Below, piece after piece: positions 9,411-17,763 of a DNA stretch of 64,000 bases. The DNA lies in the NCBI GenBank assembly GCA_965267185.1, contig OZ253937.1, positions 3,720,001 through 3,784,000 of the forward strand. The letters are read 5' to 3'. Source of the stretch: G965267185 sp965267185. GTDB taxonomy: Bacteria; Pseudomonadota; Alphaproteobacteria; UBA6615. The notes beneath the pieces were generated by a model, which searched no databases, had not been told where the DNA came from, and saw only the letters and a list, made by a program, of their open reading frames with translations. Each line of letters starts with the position of its first letter. Positions within the stretch are counted from its first letter, which is position 1. A program made the translations under genes and the position numbers.

Positions 9411-9472
9411 TATGTGATATTGAATAATTCGATTCAATCGATAGATATCATATTCTTTCGCGATATCACATA
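9411..9472. promoter_or_regulatory. Nested dyad operator between LysR and the hydrolase-hyuAB operon
   Basis: A perfect 10-bp inverted repeat, TATGTGATAT (9411-9420) and ATATCACATA (9463-9472), encloses a 7-bp inverted repeat ATTGAAT (9419-9425) and ATTCAAT (9432-9438). The A+T content is far above the neighbours. Position in a divergent LysR intergenic region fits autorepression plus activation sites. Binding is inferred. Confidence 0.55.
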
Positions 9473-9541
9473 GTGCGCTAGAGTTTTCTCAGCGCCGTGG
9501 CAGGTTTCGCTTGGGCGCCCGCATTGGGAGGACCGAAGCAA

Positions 9542-10240
9542 TTGAACGATCAGAGCCTGATCCTGGTCCCGGGATTGATTTGCGACGATAAAGTTTGGGC
9601 CTATGCCCGAACCCACTTGTCGGAGATTGCCGATTGCCGAACGGTACCCGCCGATGAAGCCGACACCATGCAGGGCTTGGCGAAAGCGGTGCTCGATACG
9701 GCACCTGAAACTTTTGCCATCGCCGGTTTCTCGATGGGTGGCTATGTGGCGCTCGAAGTGTTGCGCCAAGCGCCGGAGCGGGTTGCCCGGCTAGCGCTCC
9801 TGGATACATCGTCGCGGGCCGACACGCCGGAGAAAGCGGCGGGCCGGAACGCCGCGATTGCCGATTGCGATGAAGGACGTTTCGACGATCTGCTCGATCG
9901 GTTCATCCCGCTGCTTCTGCATACCGACCGAATGGCGGAACCGCTGGCTGCGCAGGTTCGCGCGATGGGTCACCGGGTTGGGCCGGAGCTTTTCGCCCGG
10001 CGTCATCGGGCCATGCTGACACGTACCGATGCGCGTGACTTGCTGGCAGCGACCGACATCCCCGTTCGCGCCATCGTTGGCCGGTCCGACGCGCTGACGT
10101 CGGTCGAAGAACATCAGGAAATCGCTGATCTGGCGCCGCGGGGGCGGCTCTCGATTGTCGAGGATTGTGGACACATGCCGCCGCTAGAGCGGCCCCAAGC
10201 GGCGACAGCGCTGTTGCGCGACTGGTTGCTGTACGACTGA
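9542..10240 (+). CDS. Alpha/beta-fold hydrolase
   Basis: Serine hydrolase, 232 aa from the TTG at 9542, which has GGAGG at 9527-9531; a GTG at 9497 is the alternative. The nucleophile elbow is GFSMGG, the acid is in VGRSDALTSV, and the histidine is in CGHMPPLERP, so the catalytic triad is complete. The compact lid-poor architecture resembles small esterases/lactonases of the MhpC/BioH type. It lies 23 bases before hyuA and is probably co-transcribed with hyuA-hyuB, so a role in hydrolysing a cyclic amide, lactone or ester in the same catabolic route is plausible, not shown. Confidence 0.88.
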   Translation: MNDQSLILVPGLICDDKVWAYARTHLSEIADCRTVPADEADTMQGLAKAVLDTAPETFAIAGFSMGGYVALEVLRQAPERVARLALLDTSSRADTPEKAAGRNAAIADCDEGRFDDLLDRFIPLLLHTDRMAEPLAAQVRAMGHRVGPELFARRHRAMLTRTDARDLLAATDIPVRAIVGRSDALTSVEEHQEIADLAPRGRLSIVEDCGHMPPLERPQAATALLRDWLLYD

Positions 10241-10263
10241 GTAGGATAGGGAGAGGAACCGTC

Positions 10264-12303
10264 ATGTCCCATCGTCTCGCCGTCGATATCGGCGGCACCT
10301 TCGTTGACGCCATTGTGTTCAATCCGGAAACCGGCGCGTTGCGGTTGGAGAAAGACTTCACCACGCCCGACGATGCGTCGCGCGGCGTGTTGAGCGCGAT
10401 CGAGCGCCTCGAAGTCGGTTTGGCCGGCGTGGAGACCTTCGTCCATGGCACGACACTCGGCCTCAACACGGTGTTGGAACGCAAAGGTGCGCCAACCGGC
10501 ATCATCACCAATGAAGGCTTCGAAGACATATTCGAGATGGGCCGTTACGACCGGCCGCGCGAGAAGATGTACTCGCTGGTCTATGACGAACCGCCGGTTC
10601 TGATCAAAAAGCGCTATCGCGTCGGCGTGCCTTGCCGTCTCGATGCCCAGGGCAACGAGTTGATCGCGCTCGATGAAGATGCGGTACGCACCGCGGCCAA
10701 ACATCTGGTCGAGGATATGGGCCGGACGTCGATCGCCGTGTGCTACCTGCACGCCTATCGCAATTCGGTTCACGAGTTGCGCACCAAGGAAATTATTGAG
10801 GATATGTATCCCGACGTACCGGTCTCGATATCGTCGGATATCGTGCGTGAGTATCGCGAATATGAGCGCACCAGCACGACGGTGGTGAACGCCTACGTCA
10901 AGCCGATCTTTCGCACCTATATCAACGGGCTCGAAGAGAGCCTTGCAGGGGCCGGCTTCCATGGCTCGTTTTACATCACCCGCTCCGGTGGCGGTGCGTT
11001 GCCCGCGCGCGATTCCGGCGATGCGCCGGTCCACACCATATTCTCCGGACCCGCCGGCGGTTTGATCGGTACTGTCGCGCTTGCGGAGTTGACCGGCCGA
11101 CCCGACTTGATTGCCGTCGATATGGGCGGCACGTCGACCGACGCGTGCGTGGTTCACGGCGGCATGCCGGCGTTGAAATACGAAGCGGCGCTGGAGCGCT
11201 TGCCGCTGATGATCCCCACCTACGACATCAGCACCATCGGCGCCGGCGGCGGGTCGATCGCCCGCGCCGAGGATGGCCTGCTGCGGGTCGGTCCTCAGTC
11301 GGCGGGGGCGTCGCCGGGGCCGGTCTGCTATGGCCGCGGTGGCACCGAACCCACGTTTACCGATGCGGCGCTGACCATGGGTTATCTCGATCCCGCGCAA
11401 TTTCTCGGCGGCGAAATGACCCTGGCAGCCGAAGCCGCCGAGGCGGCAGTGCGCGAGAAGGTCGCCGACCCGTTGGGACTGGACGTCTTGTTGGCATGCC
11501 GTGGCATCTTCGAGGTATTGCTCGCAAAAACCGTCAGCGCGGTACGTGAAATCACCGTGCAGGCGGGGCTCGACCCCCGGGAGTTTGCCATGCTGGCGTT
11601 CGGCGGGGCGGGGCCAATGTTCGTGCCGCTGGTCGGCCGCGAGATCGGCGTGAAGGAAGTGATCGTGCCCCAGGCGCCGTCGGTGTTTTCGGCGTGGGGC
11701 ATGCTGATGACCGATATCGTCCAGGAATACAGCCAAACGATCCTCACCCTGCTCGACGATCTGGATATGGCGAGCCTCGCCGAGGCAACCCGGCAGTTGG
11801 AGGCGCAAGCCGAGGCCGGTCTGGCGGAAGGCGATTTCGCGCCCGAAGCGCGCTTTATCGAGCGGTCGGCCGAGATGCGCTACTTCGGCCAGGAACACAG
11901 TCTCGAAGTGTCGATCGACGGGGTCGCCTCTCTGGACGATCTGCGCGCCCGCTTCGACGAAGCCCATAGCCGCCGCTACGGCCATCAAATGGGCGATCCG
12001 GTGCAACTGGTGAATATCAGGGTGCGTGGCATTGGCCGAGAGAACAAACCCGAGCTTCCCGAGATTGCCAAGCGGGAGGGGGCCAACCTCGAACCCAAAG
12101 GAACGCGGAACGCCTACTGCTTTGCGACCGGTGGACAAGCGGCATTCGCGGTTTATGACCGTAATGACCTCTGCGCCGGCGATGTTCTTGCCGGGCCGGC
12201 CATCGTCGAAGAGGCAACAACCACCATTATTTTCTATTCCGATCAAACGGCGACTATCGACGCCATCGGCCAGATCGTTATCAGCGCGGAGGACCCGTCA
12301 TGA
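10264..12303 (+). CDS. hyuA: Hydantoinase/5-oxoprolinase subunit A
   Basis: ATP-dependent ring-opening amidohydrolase subunit, 679 aa from the ATG at 10264 (RBS GGGAGAGG). Actin-like ATP-binding blocks are visible: DIGGTFVDAIVFN near the N-terminus, GTTLGLNTVLERKGAPTGI, DMGGTSTDACV in the middle and GAGGGSIA. It forms a complex with the B subunit that follows with a 4-base ATGA overlap. Family members act on hydantoins, N-methylhydantoin, 5-oxoproline or acetone-like substrates; the exact one cannot be read from sequence. A 710-codon antisense frame over this gene is a GC artefact. Confidence 0.95.
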   Translation: MSHRLAVDIGGTFVDAIVFNPETGALRLEKDFTTPDDASRGVLSAIERLEVGLAGVETFVHGTTLGLNTVLERKGAPTGIITNEGFEDIFEMGRYDRPREKMYSLVYDEPPVLIKKRYRVGVPCRLDAQGNELIALDEDAVRTAAKHLVEDMGRTSIAVCYLHAYRNSVHELRTKEIIEDMYPDVPVSISSDIVREYREYERTSTTVVNAYVKPIFRTYINGLEESLAGAGFHGSFYITRSGGGALPARDSGDAPVHTIFSGPAGGLIGTVALAELTGRPDLIAVDMGGTSTDACVVHGGMPALKYEAALERLPLMIPTYDISTIGAGGGSIARAEDGLLRVGPQSAGASPGPVCYGRGGTEPTFTDAALTMGYLDPAQFLGGEMTLAAEAAEAAVREKVADPLGLDVLLACRGIFEVLLAKTVSAVREITVQAGLDPREFAMLAFGGAGPMFVPLVGREIGVKEVIVPQAPSVFSAWGMLMTDIVQEYSQTILTLLDDLDMASLAEATRQLEAQAEAGLAEGDFAPEARFIERSAEMRYFGQEHSLEVSIDGVASLDDLRARFDEAHSRRYGHQMGDPVQLVNIRVRGIGRENKPELPEIAKREGANLEPKGTRNAYCFATGGQAAFAVYDRNDLCAGDVLAGPAIVEEATTTIIFYSDQTATIDAIGQIVISAEDPS

Positions 12304-14150
12304 GCATCAAAGATTCAACCGTCCGCGGTCCCGAAGGAGCCGCCGGTAGTCCGCGCCGTGACGGTGCTGCGGTAGATGCGGCGACGGTCGAGGTGATCCG
12401 GCACTATTTGGTGTCGGCGGCGGCGGAGATGGAGCGCACGCTGGTGCGCACCGCCTACACAACGATCATCTACGAGATCAACGATTTCGGCCTGTCGATT
12501 TTCGACCGCAATTTGAACGTACTGGCCGATTCCACCGGCCTGCCGGTGTTCCTTGGCGCCAACGAATACGCCGTGCGCAAGACCTTCGAGTTGGGCGGAT
12601 TCGGCGAGCTGGAAGAGGGCGACGTTGTGATGATGAGTGTGCCCTACGTCACGGGTGCGCACACCAACGATGGCATTCTGATCCGTCCGGCTTTCTTCGA
12701 CGGCGAGATCGTCGCCTACGCCTGCGTGCGCGCCCACTGGACCGATGTCGGCGGCAAGGACCCCGGCTACATCCTCGATTCCACGTCGATCCATCAGGAA
12801 GGCCTGATGATGCCGGGGATCAAGATTTTCCGCCGGGACGAGCCCAACGAAGACGTGTTGCGCATCTTTCGCGCCAATTCGCGCGCGCCGGTCACCATCA
12901 TGGGCGATCTTAATGCCGAGGTCGCTGCACTTCGTGCCGGGTGCCAGCGCGTCGAGGAGCTTTACGCCAAATATGGCGAAGCGACGGTGGAGAGCGCCAT
13001 CGAGCGGTTCCTCGATATCGGCGAGCGCCAGGCGCGGGAGGCGATTGCGAAATTGCCAAAAGGGACCTGGTCGGCGGAAAACTGGATGGATAACGACGGC
13101 GTCGAAGACCGGCTGGTACGGGTCGCCGTTAGCGTCACCATCGACGACGATTCGCTCACCATCGATTTTTCCGACTCCGACGACGCCGTGCGCGGGCCGA
13201 TCAACCTGGCGGTCGGTATGACCCACTCGACATGCCGTATCGCGTTCAAATCGCTGACGACGCCCCATGAACCGACCAATAGCGGCCAGTTCCGGCCGCT
13301 CAAAATTATCGCGCCGGAAGGTAATCTATTTCATGCCGTCTACCCGTCGCCGGTATTCACCATTTGGGCCAGCGTGGTCGGGATGGAGACCATCTACAAA
13401 GCGCTATCCGAGGCGTTGCCCGAATTGATGCCCGCCGGCTCCGGCGGCGATTTGGGCGATCCCGGCTTCTACGGTATCGAGCCCTACACCAAGCGGCAGG
13501 TCTGGCATCAAACCAACGCCGGGGTAGGTTGGGGCGCGCGCCGCGATTCCGATGGGCTCAACACGCTCCATCATTTCTCCATGGGCACGCTGAAGAACGT
13601 GCCGGTCGAGGTGATCGAGGCGCGCCTGCCGGTATTCGTCGACCGCGCCGGTTTGCGCCAGGATTCCGGTGGGCCCGGCAAGTTCCGTGGCGGTTTGGGC
13701 TCGGTGCGCGATTACCGCTTCCTGTCGCCGTTCGGCGCGCTGACCATCGTCAAAAAGTCGCGAACGGAAGGATGGGGGCTCGAAGGTGGTAAACCGGGGC
13801 CGAAAAACGTCACCATCTTAAAGCCCAACCCCGACGACCCCGGGTGGCAGGAGCGCTGGCAGCGCGATGTCATCGTCTATGCCGACAATGACGATGTGTG
13901 GGGCAACACCAACCCGTTGCAAAAACACTGCGGCATGTTCCGCGGCGAGTTCGGTTCCGGCGACGTCATTTCCTACCTCGCCGACGGCGGCGGCGGCTAT
14001 GGCGCGCCTTTCGAGCGTGATCCAGAGCGGGTCCGTGAAGACGTCGTTGACGGCTATGTGTCGCGCGAGGCGGCGCGCGCCGACTATGGCGTAGCGCTCT
14101 CCGCGGATTTCGAGATCGACTGGGACGAGACAAAGCGCCTGCGCGGTTAA
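12300..14150 (+). CDS. hyuB: Hydantoinase/5-oxoprolinase subunit B
   Basis: Partner of HyuA, 616 aa, ATG at 12300 overlapping the hyuA stop. Family blocks present: TIIYEINDFGLSIFDRN, GAHTNDGIL, GDLNAEVAALRAGCQRVEEL, the Gly-rich segment RQDSGGPGKFRGGLGS and C-terminal DGGGGYGAPFERDPERV. With HyuA it hydrolyses a cyclic imide or lactam at the cost of ATP in the cytoplasm. The stop is 24 bases before tlyA, so tlyA may be read from the same transcript in this genome. Confidence 0.95.
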   Translation: MSIKDSTVRGPEGAAGSPRRDGAAVDAATVEVIRHYLVSAAAEMERTLVRTAYTTIIYEINDFGLSIFDRNLNVLADSTGLPVFLGANEYAVRKTFELGGFGELEEGDVVMMSVPYVTGAHTNDGILIRPAFFDGEIVAYACVRAHWTDVGGKDPGYILDSTSIHQEGLMMPGIKIFRRDEPNEDVLRIFRANSRAPVTIMGDLNAEVAALRAGCQRVEELYAKYGEATVESAIERFLDIGERQAREAIAKLPKGTWSAENWMDNDGVEDRLVRVAVSVTIDDDSLTIDFSDSDDAVRGPINLAVGMTHSTCRIAFKSLTTPHEPTNSGQFRPLKIIAPEGNLFHAVYPSPVFTIWASVVGMETIYKALSEALPELMPAGSGGDLGDPGFYGIEPYTKRQVWHQTNAGVGWGARRDSDGLNTLHHFSMGTLKNVPVEVIEARLPVFVDRAGLRQDSGGPGKFRGGLGSVRDYRFLSPFGALTIVKKSRTEGWGLEGGKPGPKNVTILKPNPDDPGWQERWQRDVIVYADNDDVWGNTNPLQKHCGMFRGEFGSGDVISYLADGGGGYGAPFERDPERVREDVVDGYVSREAARADYGVALSADFEIDWDETKRLRG

Positions 14151-14174
14151 GCCCAACCGTGCTAAGCCGGGTAC

Positions 14175-14936
14175 ATGGCACGGCACGGTGAACCCAAACG
14201 GACGAAGGTGCGCGCCGACGTGGCGCTGGTCGACCGCGGCCTGGTGGAGAGCCGGACACGAGCGCAGGCTCTGATCCTCGCGGGCAAGGTCTTTTCCGGC
14301 GAGCGGCGCATCGAGAAGGCTGGCGAGACGGTGCGCGACGACACGCCGCTGGAGGTGCGCGGCCAGGACCATCCCTGGGTGAGCCGTGGTGGCCTCAAGC
14401 TCGATCACGCTCTAAGCGAATTCGATATCGATGTAAGCGGCGCGGTGTGCCTGGATATCGGCGCGTCGACCGGCGGCTTTACCGACGTATTGCTTACCCG
14501 TGGCGCGGCGAAAGTCTATGCCGTCGATGTCGGCCATGGTCAGTTCGCCTGGAAACTGCGCAACGACGCGCGGGTGGTCGTGCTCGAGCGCACCAACGCG
14601 CGTCATTTGACGGCTGACGATGTCCCGGAGCCGGTTGCTATCATCGTGTGCGATGCCAGCTTTATCGGTCTTGAGACGGTCCTGCCAGCCTCGCTGGCGT
14701 TGGCCGCGCCCGCCGCATGTGTGATCGCCCTGATCAAGCCCCAGTTCGAGGTCGGCAAGGGTCAGGTCGGCAAGGGCGGCGTTGTCCGTGATCCGGCGCT
14801 GCACGAGGCGGTGTGCACCCATATCCGCGGCTGGCTCGACGATTTGCCGGACTGGACCGTTCTGGACGTGATCGAAAGCCCGATCACCGGTCCGGAAGGT
14901 AACAAGGAATTTCTAATTGCCGCCGTTCACGATTGA
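14175..14936 (+). CDS. tlyA: TlyA-family 16S/23S rRNA 2'-O-methyltransferase
   Basis: 253 aa. An N-terminal S4 RNA-binding domain (RADVALVDRGLVESRTRAQ, then GKVFSGERRIEKAG; residues about 10-70) is followed by an FtsJ-like SAM-dependent domain with CLDIGASTGGFTDVLL, AVDVGHGQFAWKL and ISPITGPEGN-like C-terminal block (IESPITGPEGN). Methylates ribose 2'-OH in ribosomal RNA; older annotations call it a hemolysin. It belongs to the ispA-dxs-tlyA order, from which it is separated here by the LysR-hyuAB block. Confidence 0.95.
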   Translation: MARHGEPKRTKVRADVALVDRGLVESRTRAQALILAGKVFSGERRIEKAGETVRDDTPLEVRGQDHPWVSRGGLKLDHALSEFDIDVSGAVCLDIGASTGGFTDVLLTRGAAKVYAVDVGHGQFAWKLRNDARVVVLERTNARHLTADDVPEPVAIIVCDASFIGLETVLPASLALAAPAACVIALIKPQFEVGKGQVGKGGVVRDPALHEAVCTHIRGWLDDLPDWTVLDVIESPITGPEGNKEFLIAAVHD

Positions 14937-15017
14937 CGGCGGAATGGTCTCTGTTCTGTCATCGGATTCAAATCCGAGCCTGCTAGTATCTCGCCAACAA
15001 CTAGGGAACGAAGCACG

Positions 15018-15431
15018 ATGACTATAGACCCAGGCCCCTTCGATCTTGAATCGGTCCGTCCTGTTCTTTGCCCCGAAGGTAAAGCGGTGCCCAAAGCCGT
15101 CACGCCCGATTTCTATGCAGAGATCGACTGCGAGTTCGACGGGTTTGCCGGACATCTATTGATCTCTCAACACGCGTTCGCGGAGGCCTGGGGCACCTGG
15201 GAGATTCATCCGAAAGGCGACGAGATCGTTTATCTGCTCGACGGCGATATCGATTTCGTCCTTTGGGTCGACGGTGCGGAAAAAAAAGTCCACGTCGACA
15301 CGCCGGGTTCCTATGTCATTGTGCCGCGGAACACTTGGCACACCGCCCGGCCCCACAAGCCGACGAGTATGTTGTTCATCACGCCGGGTGAAGGCACGGA
15401 GAATGCCGAGTCACCGGGTGCGGCGACGTGA
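15018..15431 (+). CDS. Cupin-domain protein
   Basis: 137 aa, single-domain cupin. Cupin motif 1 is seen in WEIHPKGDEIVYLLDGDIDF and motif 2 in PGSYVIVPRNTWHTARP, with a likely metal His/Glu set. No catalytic family can be assigned. It stands 18 bases before the RNA methyltransferase gene and about 80 bases after tlyA, all on the plus strand. Confidence 0.85.
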   Translation: MTIDPGPFDLESVRPVLCPEGKAVPKAVTPDFYAEIDCEFDGFAGHLLISQHAFAEAWGTWEIHPKGDEIVYLLDGDIDFVLWVDGAEKKVHVDTPGSYVIVPRNTWHTARPHKPTSMLFITPGEGTENAESPGAAT

Positions 15432-15449
15432 TTGTGATCGCCGCCCTTC

Positions 15450-16745
15450 ATGGCTAACGCGGGATCGGAAATCGAAGTCGTCATCGACCGGTTGGGTGCG
15501 CGCGGCGATGGTATCGCTGACACGCCGGATGGCCCGTTGTATGTCCCGCTCGCGTTGCCGGGAGAGCGCGTTCGCGTACGGCCCGGAGCGCCGCGCGGAC
15601 AGGGCCGGGCAGCGAAACTGGTCGATATTGTCGGCCCCGCCCCGGATCGGGTTTCGCCCCCATGCCGGCATTTTGGCGACTGCGGCGGCTGCAGCGTCCA
15701 ACATCTGGCCGAGGAGGCCTATCTCGGCTGGAAGCGCGAACTTGTCGTGGCGGCGCTGGCGCGTCAGGGCATCGATGACGTGATCGTTGAGCCGGTGGCG
15801 CCGACATCGGCTGGCGGCCGGCGGCGAGCCGAGCTTGCCGCCATCCGGTTGCGCGGCCGCCATGGCGCGACGTTTGTCGGTTTCCACGCCCGGGCCAGCA
15901 ATAAGATTGTCGACATTGCGGAATGTATAGTGCTGCGTCCCGCGCTGCGCGATTTAATCGAACCTCTGCGCGATGTTCTTGGGGAAGTCCTGGGACCGGG
16001 CCAAAGCTGCGATGTGTTGCTCACCGAATCCCTAGTGGGTCCCGACTTGTTGATTGCCGCAAAGGCCTCGCCGGAGCTTTCGAAAACGATCGCGCTGGCG
16101 GCGTTCGCGGAGGAACTCGATCTGGCGCGGGTGTCGTGGCGGTCGGCACGCGGCGGGATCGAGCCGGTGGCGCAACGGCGGCAGCCAACGGTCGAGATCG
16201 GTGGGGTCGCGGTAGGGCTGCCGCCGGGCGCGTTTCTGCAGGCAAGCGCCGAGGTGGAACTCGCATTGTCGGCGTTGGTTATCGAAAACTTGGGAACGTT
16301 ACCCTCTGTGGGGCGGGTGGCGGATCTCTACGCGGGGCTTGGCACCTTCGCGCTGCCGATTGCCGCTACGGGAGCGCACGTTCACGCCATCGACAGTGCC
16401 GGCGACGGGCTGAGTGCCCTTGCCACGGCGGCCGGCGCCGCTGGGTTGGGCGGACGGGTGACCGTCGAGCCCCGCGATCTGTCGGAACGGCCGATGATGG
16501 CGGCCGAACTCTCGGGCGTTCATGCCGTGGTGTTCGACCCGCCGCGTGCGGGAGCGGCGGCGGTGGTGCGTCAGCTTGCGGACTCAGACGTCAAAGCCGT
16601 CGTTGCCGTGTCCTGCAATCCGGCGACCTTTGCCCGCGACGCGGCAACCCTTATCGAAGGCGGCTATCGCCTCGTCCGCGTGACCCCGGTCGACCAGTTC
16701 GTCTATACCGGCCACGTCGAGCTGGTCGCCGGCTTTGTAAGATGA
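15450..16745 (+). CDS. Class I SAM-dependent RNA m5U methyltransferase (RlmD/TrmA type)
   Basis: 431 aa. N-terminal TRAM-like OB fold (IEVVIDRLGARGDGIADTPDGPLYV), then the iron-sulfur cysteine set CRHFGDCGGCSVQHL with a further Cys in IAECIVLRP, then the Rossmann domain with VADLYAGLGTFALPIA, FDPPRAGA and the catalytic SCNPATFARD. Methylates C5 of uridine in rRNA or tRNA; 23S U1939 or U747 is likely for RlmD/RlmC relatives. Position after tlyA is a known arrangement in Rhodospirillales. The stop is 9 bases before a palindromic element. Confidence 0.94.
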   Translation: MANAGSEIEVVIDRLGARGDGIADTPDGPLYVPLALPGERVRVRPGAPRGQGRAAKLVDIVGPAPDRVSPPCRHFGDCGGCSVQHLAEEAYLGWKRELVVAALARQGIDDVIVEPVAPTSAGGRRRAELAAIRLRGRHGATFVGFHARASNKIVDIAECIVLRPALRDLIEPLRDVLGEVLGPGQSCDVLLTESLVGPDLLIAAKASPELSKTIALAAFAEELDLARVSWRSARGGIEPVAQRRQPTVEIGGVAVGLPPGAFLQASAEVELALSALVIENLGTLPSVGRVADLYAGLGTFALPIAATGAHVHAIDSAGDGLSALATAAGAAGLGGRVTVEPRDLSERPMMAAELSGVHAVVFDPPRAGAAAVVRQLADSDVKAVVAVSCNPATFARDAATLIEGGYRLVRVTPVDQFVYTGHVELVAGFVR

Positions 16746-16754
16746 AGGAAATAC

Positions 16755-16868
16755 CCCTCATGCTGAGCCTGTCGAAGCATGAGGGTCCATCAACCTCGCC
16801 CTCCTGCCTGCGCGAAGCCGAGGCTTCGCTCCGGCGAAGGCAGGTCGACAAGCTCAGGGTGAGGTTGA
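16755..16868. repeat. Nested palindromic intergenic element
   Basis: Two parts. Part one is a hairpin, CCCTCATGCT (16755-16764) with AGCATGAGGG (16776-16785). Part two is three nested inverted repeats: TCAACCTCGCCCT (16790-16802) with AGGGTGAGGTTGA (16856-16868), CCTGCCT (16803-16809) with AGGCAGG (16838-16844), and perfect GCGAAGCC (16812-16819) with GGCTTCGC (16822-16829). It sits between convergent genes, ending 16 bases before the stop of the minus-strand gene. The GAGCCTGTCGAAG core matches a palindrome family I know to be scattered between alphaproteobacterial genes. It may also end transcription from both sides. Confidence 0.8.
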
Positions 16869-16884
16869 TAACAGCCTCAACGAT

Positions 16885-17520
16885 TTACTCCGCCGCTTCT
16901 TTAGTTCCCTCCCGCGGGTCCGGTAGGCGGTTCATGCCGAAATAATCCACGTTGGGCAGCATACCGAGGCCGTGGGTCATCCGGTTGGTGTAGTTGAAGT
17001 AGGCCACCGTATCGACGATGTCGTAGACGTCCTCGGGGCTGAACCCGACATCGTAGAGCGACTGCCGGGCCTCATCGCCGATGAGCCAAGGGGTCTCTGT
17101 CATCGTCCAGGTGAAATCGAGCATCGCCCGGTGGCGGTCCGACAAGTTCAGTTCGCGGTAGTTGGTCATCAAAATGTCGCCGAACACCGGATCGCCCGAT
17201 AGCTCGCGCACCGCCTGGCTGTGCGACGTGATGCAGTAGACACAATGATTGTGGCACGACACCACGACCGCGATCATCTCACGCTCGAGGCGCGATAGGC
17301 CGCTATCTTCGCTGAGCATCAGCTGGTTGTATTTACTGATGAAGGTACGGAGGGAGTCCTGGCGCAGTGCTTTGGCGCGAATAACGTTGGGGACCAGGCC
17401 AAGCTTCTCCTCGCACACCCGTAGGTATTTCTGAATGTCCTCGTCGAGGCTGTCGGTATCGGGCACCGGCAGTTTCGATATCTCCTGCAATTGCGGCAGT
17501 GTTTCCGACTTGTTGGCCAT
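16885..17520 (-). CDS. Peroxidase-related (AhpD/CMD-fold) protein
   Basis: 211 aa, all-helical carboxymuconolactone-decarboxylase/AhpD-like fold. The redox motif is REMIAVVVSCHNHCVYCITSH, here given as its two Cys in CVYC and His three residues on, the family's catalytic arrangement for alkylhydroperoxidase-type chemistry. The family is annotated as uncharacterised peroxidase-related enzymes. Divergent from the di-heme cytochrome c peroxidase across 243 bases, so both neighbours may respond to peroxide stress; that is inference. Confidence 0.88.
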   Translation of the reverse strand: MANKSETLPQLQEISKLPVPDTDSLDEDIQKYLRVCEEKLGLVPNVIRAKALRQDSLRTFISKYNQLMLSEDSGLSRLEREMIAVVVSCHNHCVYCITSHSQAVRELSGDPVFGDILMTNYRELNLSDRHRAMLDFTWTMTETPWLIGDEARQSLYDVGFSPEDVYDIVDTVAYFNYTNRMTHGLGMLPNVDYFGMNRLPDPREGTKEAAE

Positions 17521-17706
17521 GATCGGGGCTCCTCGCTGGCGGTTTGTTGCTGTTTAGCCGGAGTATAGCCGTCCAGAGACGCCCTGGGCAGGGCGAAGGC
17601 GAGAACCGCTAAATATCGTCATCTGGGCTCTTCCGTCACACGGCCCCCCGATTTCTGTCCGCTAATTTTGCCCGCCTCCAAAATATCGATTTTTTACGGT
17701 TCCTTA

Positions 17707-17751
17707 AATTTGTGCATACAAATTGCCGCCGTCAGTTGAGAATCATTTTCG
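17707..17751. promoter_or_regulatory. Two operator-like dyads before the cytochrome c peroxidase gene
   Basis: A perfect 7-4-7 dyad AATTTGTGCATACAAATT (17707-17724) is followed by TGAGAATCATTTTCG (17737-17751), which matches the 7-1-7 Fur-type pattern TGATAAT-N-ATTATCA at 11 of 14 positions. The second ends 12 bases before the ATG at 17764. Regulator identity is inference. Confidence 0.4.
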
Positions 17752-17763
17752 ATTGGGGGCTCC

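Noticed and set aside
10114..12246. 710-codon open frame antisense to hyuA
   Set aside because: Mirror of a GC-rich coding frame; Arg/Gly/Gln/His-rich translation without any known domain or RBS, while hyuA is unambiguous.
12315..13268. 317-codon antisense frame over hyuB
   Set aside because: Shadow of hyuB; no supporting feature.
15923..16945. 340-codon alternative plus frame overlapping the RNA methyltransferase
   Set aside because: Arg/Gly/Cys-rich out-of-frame reading that also runs into the palindromic element.
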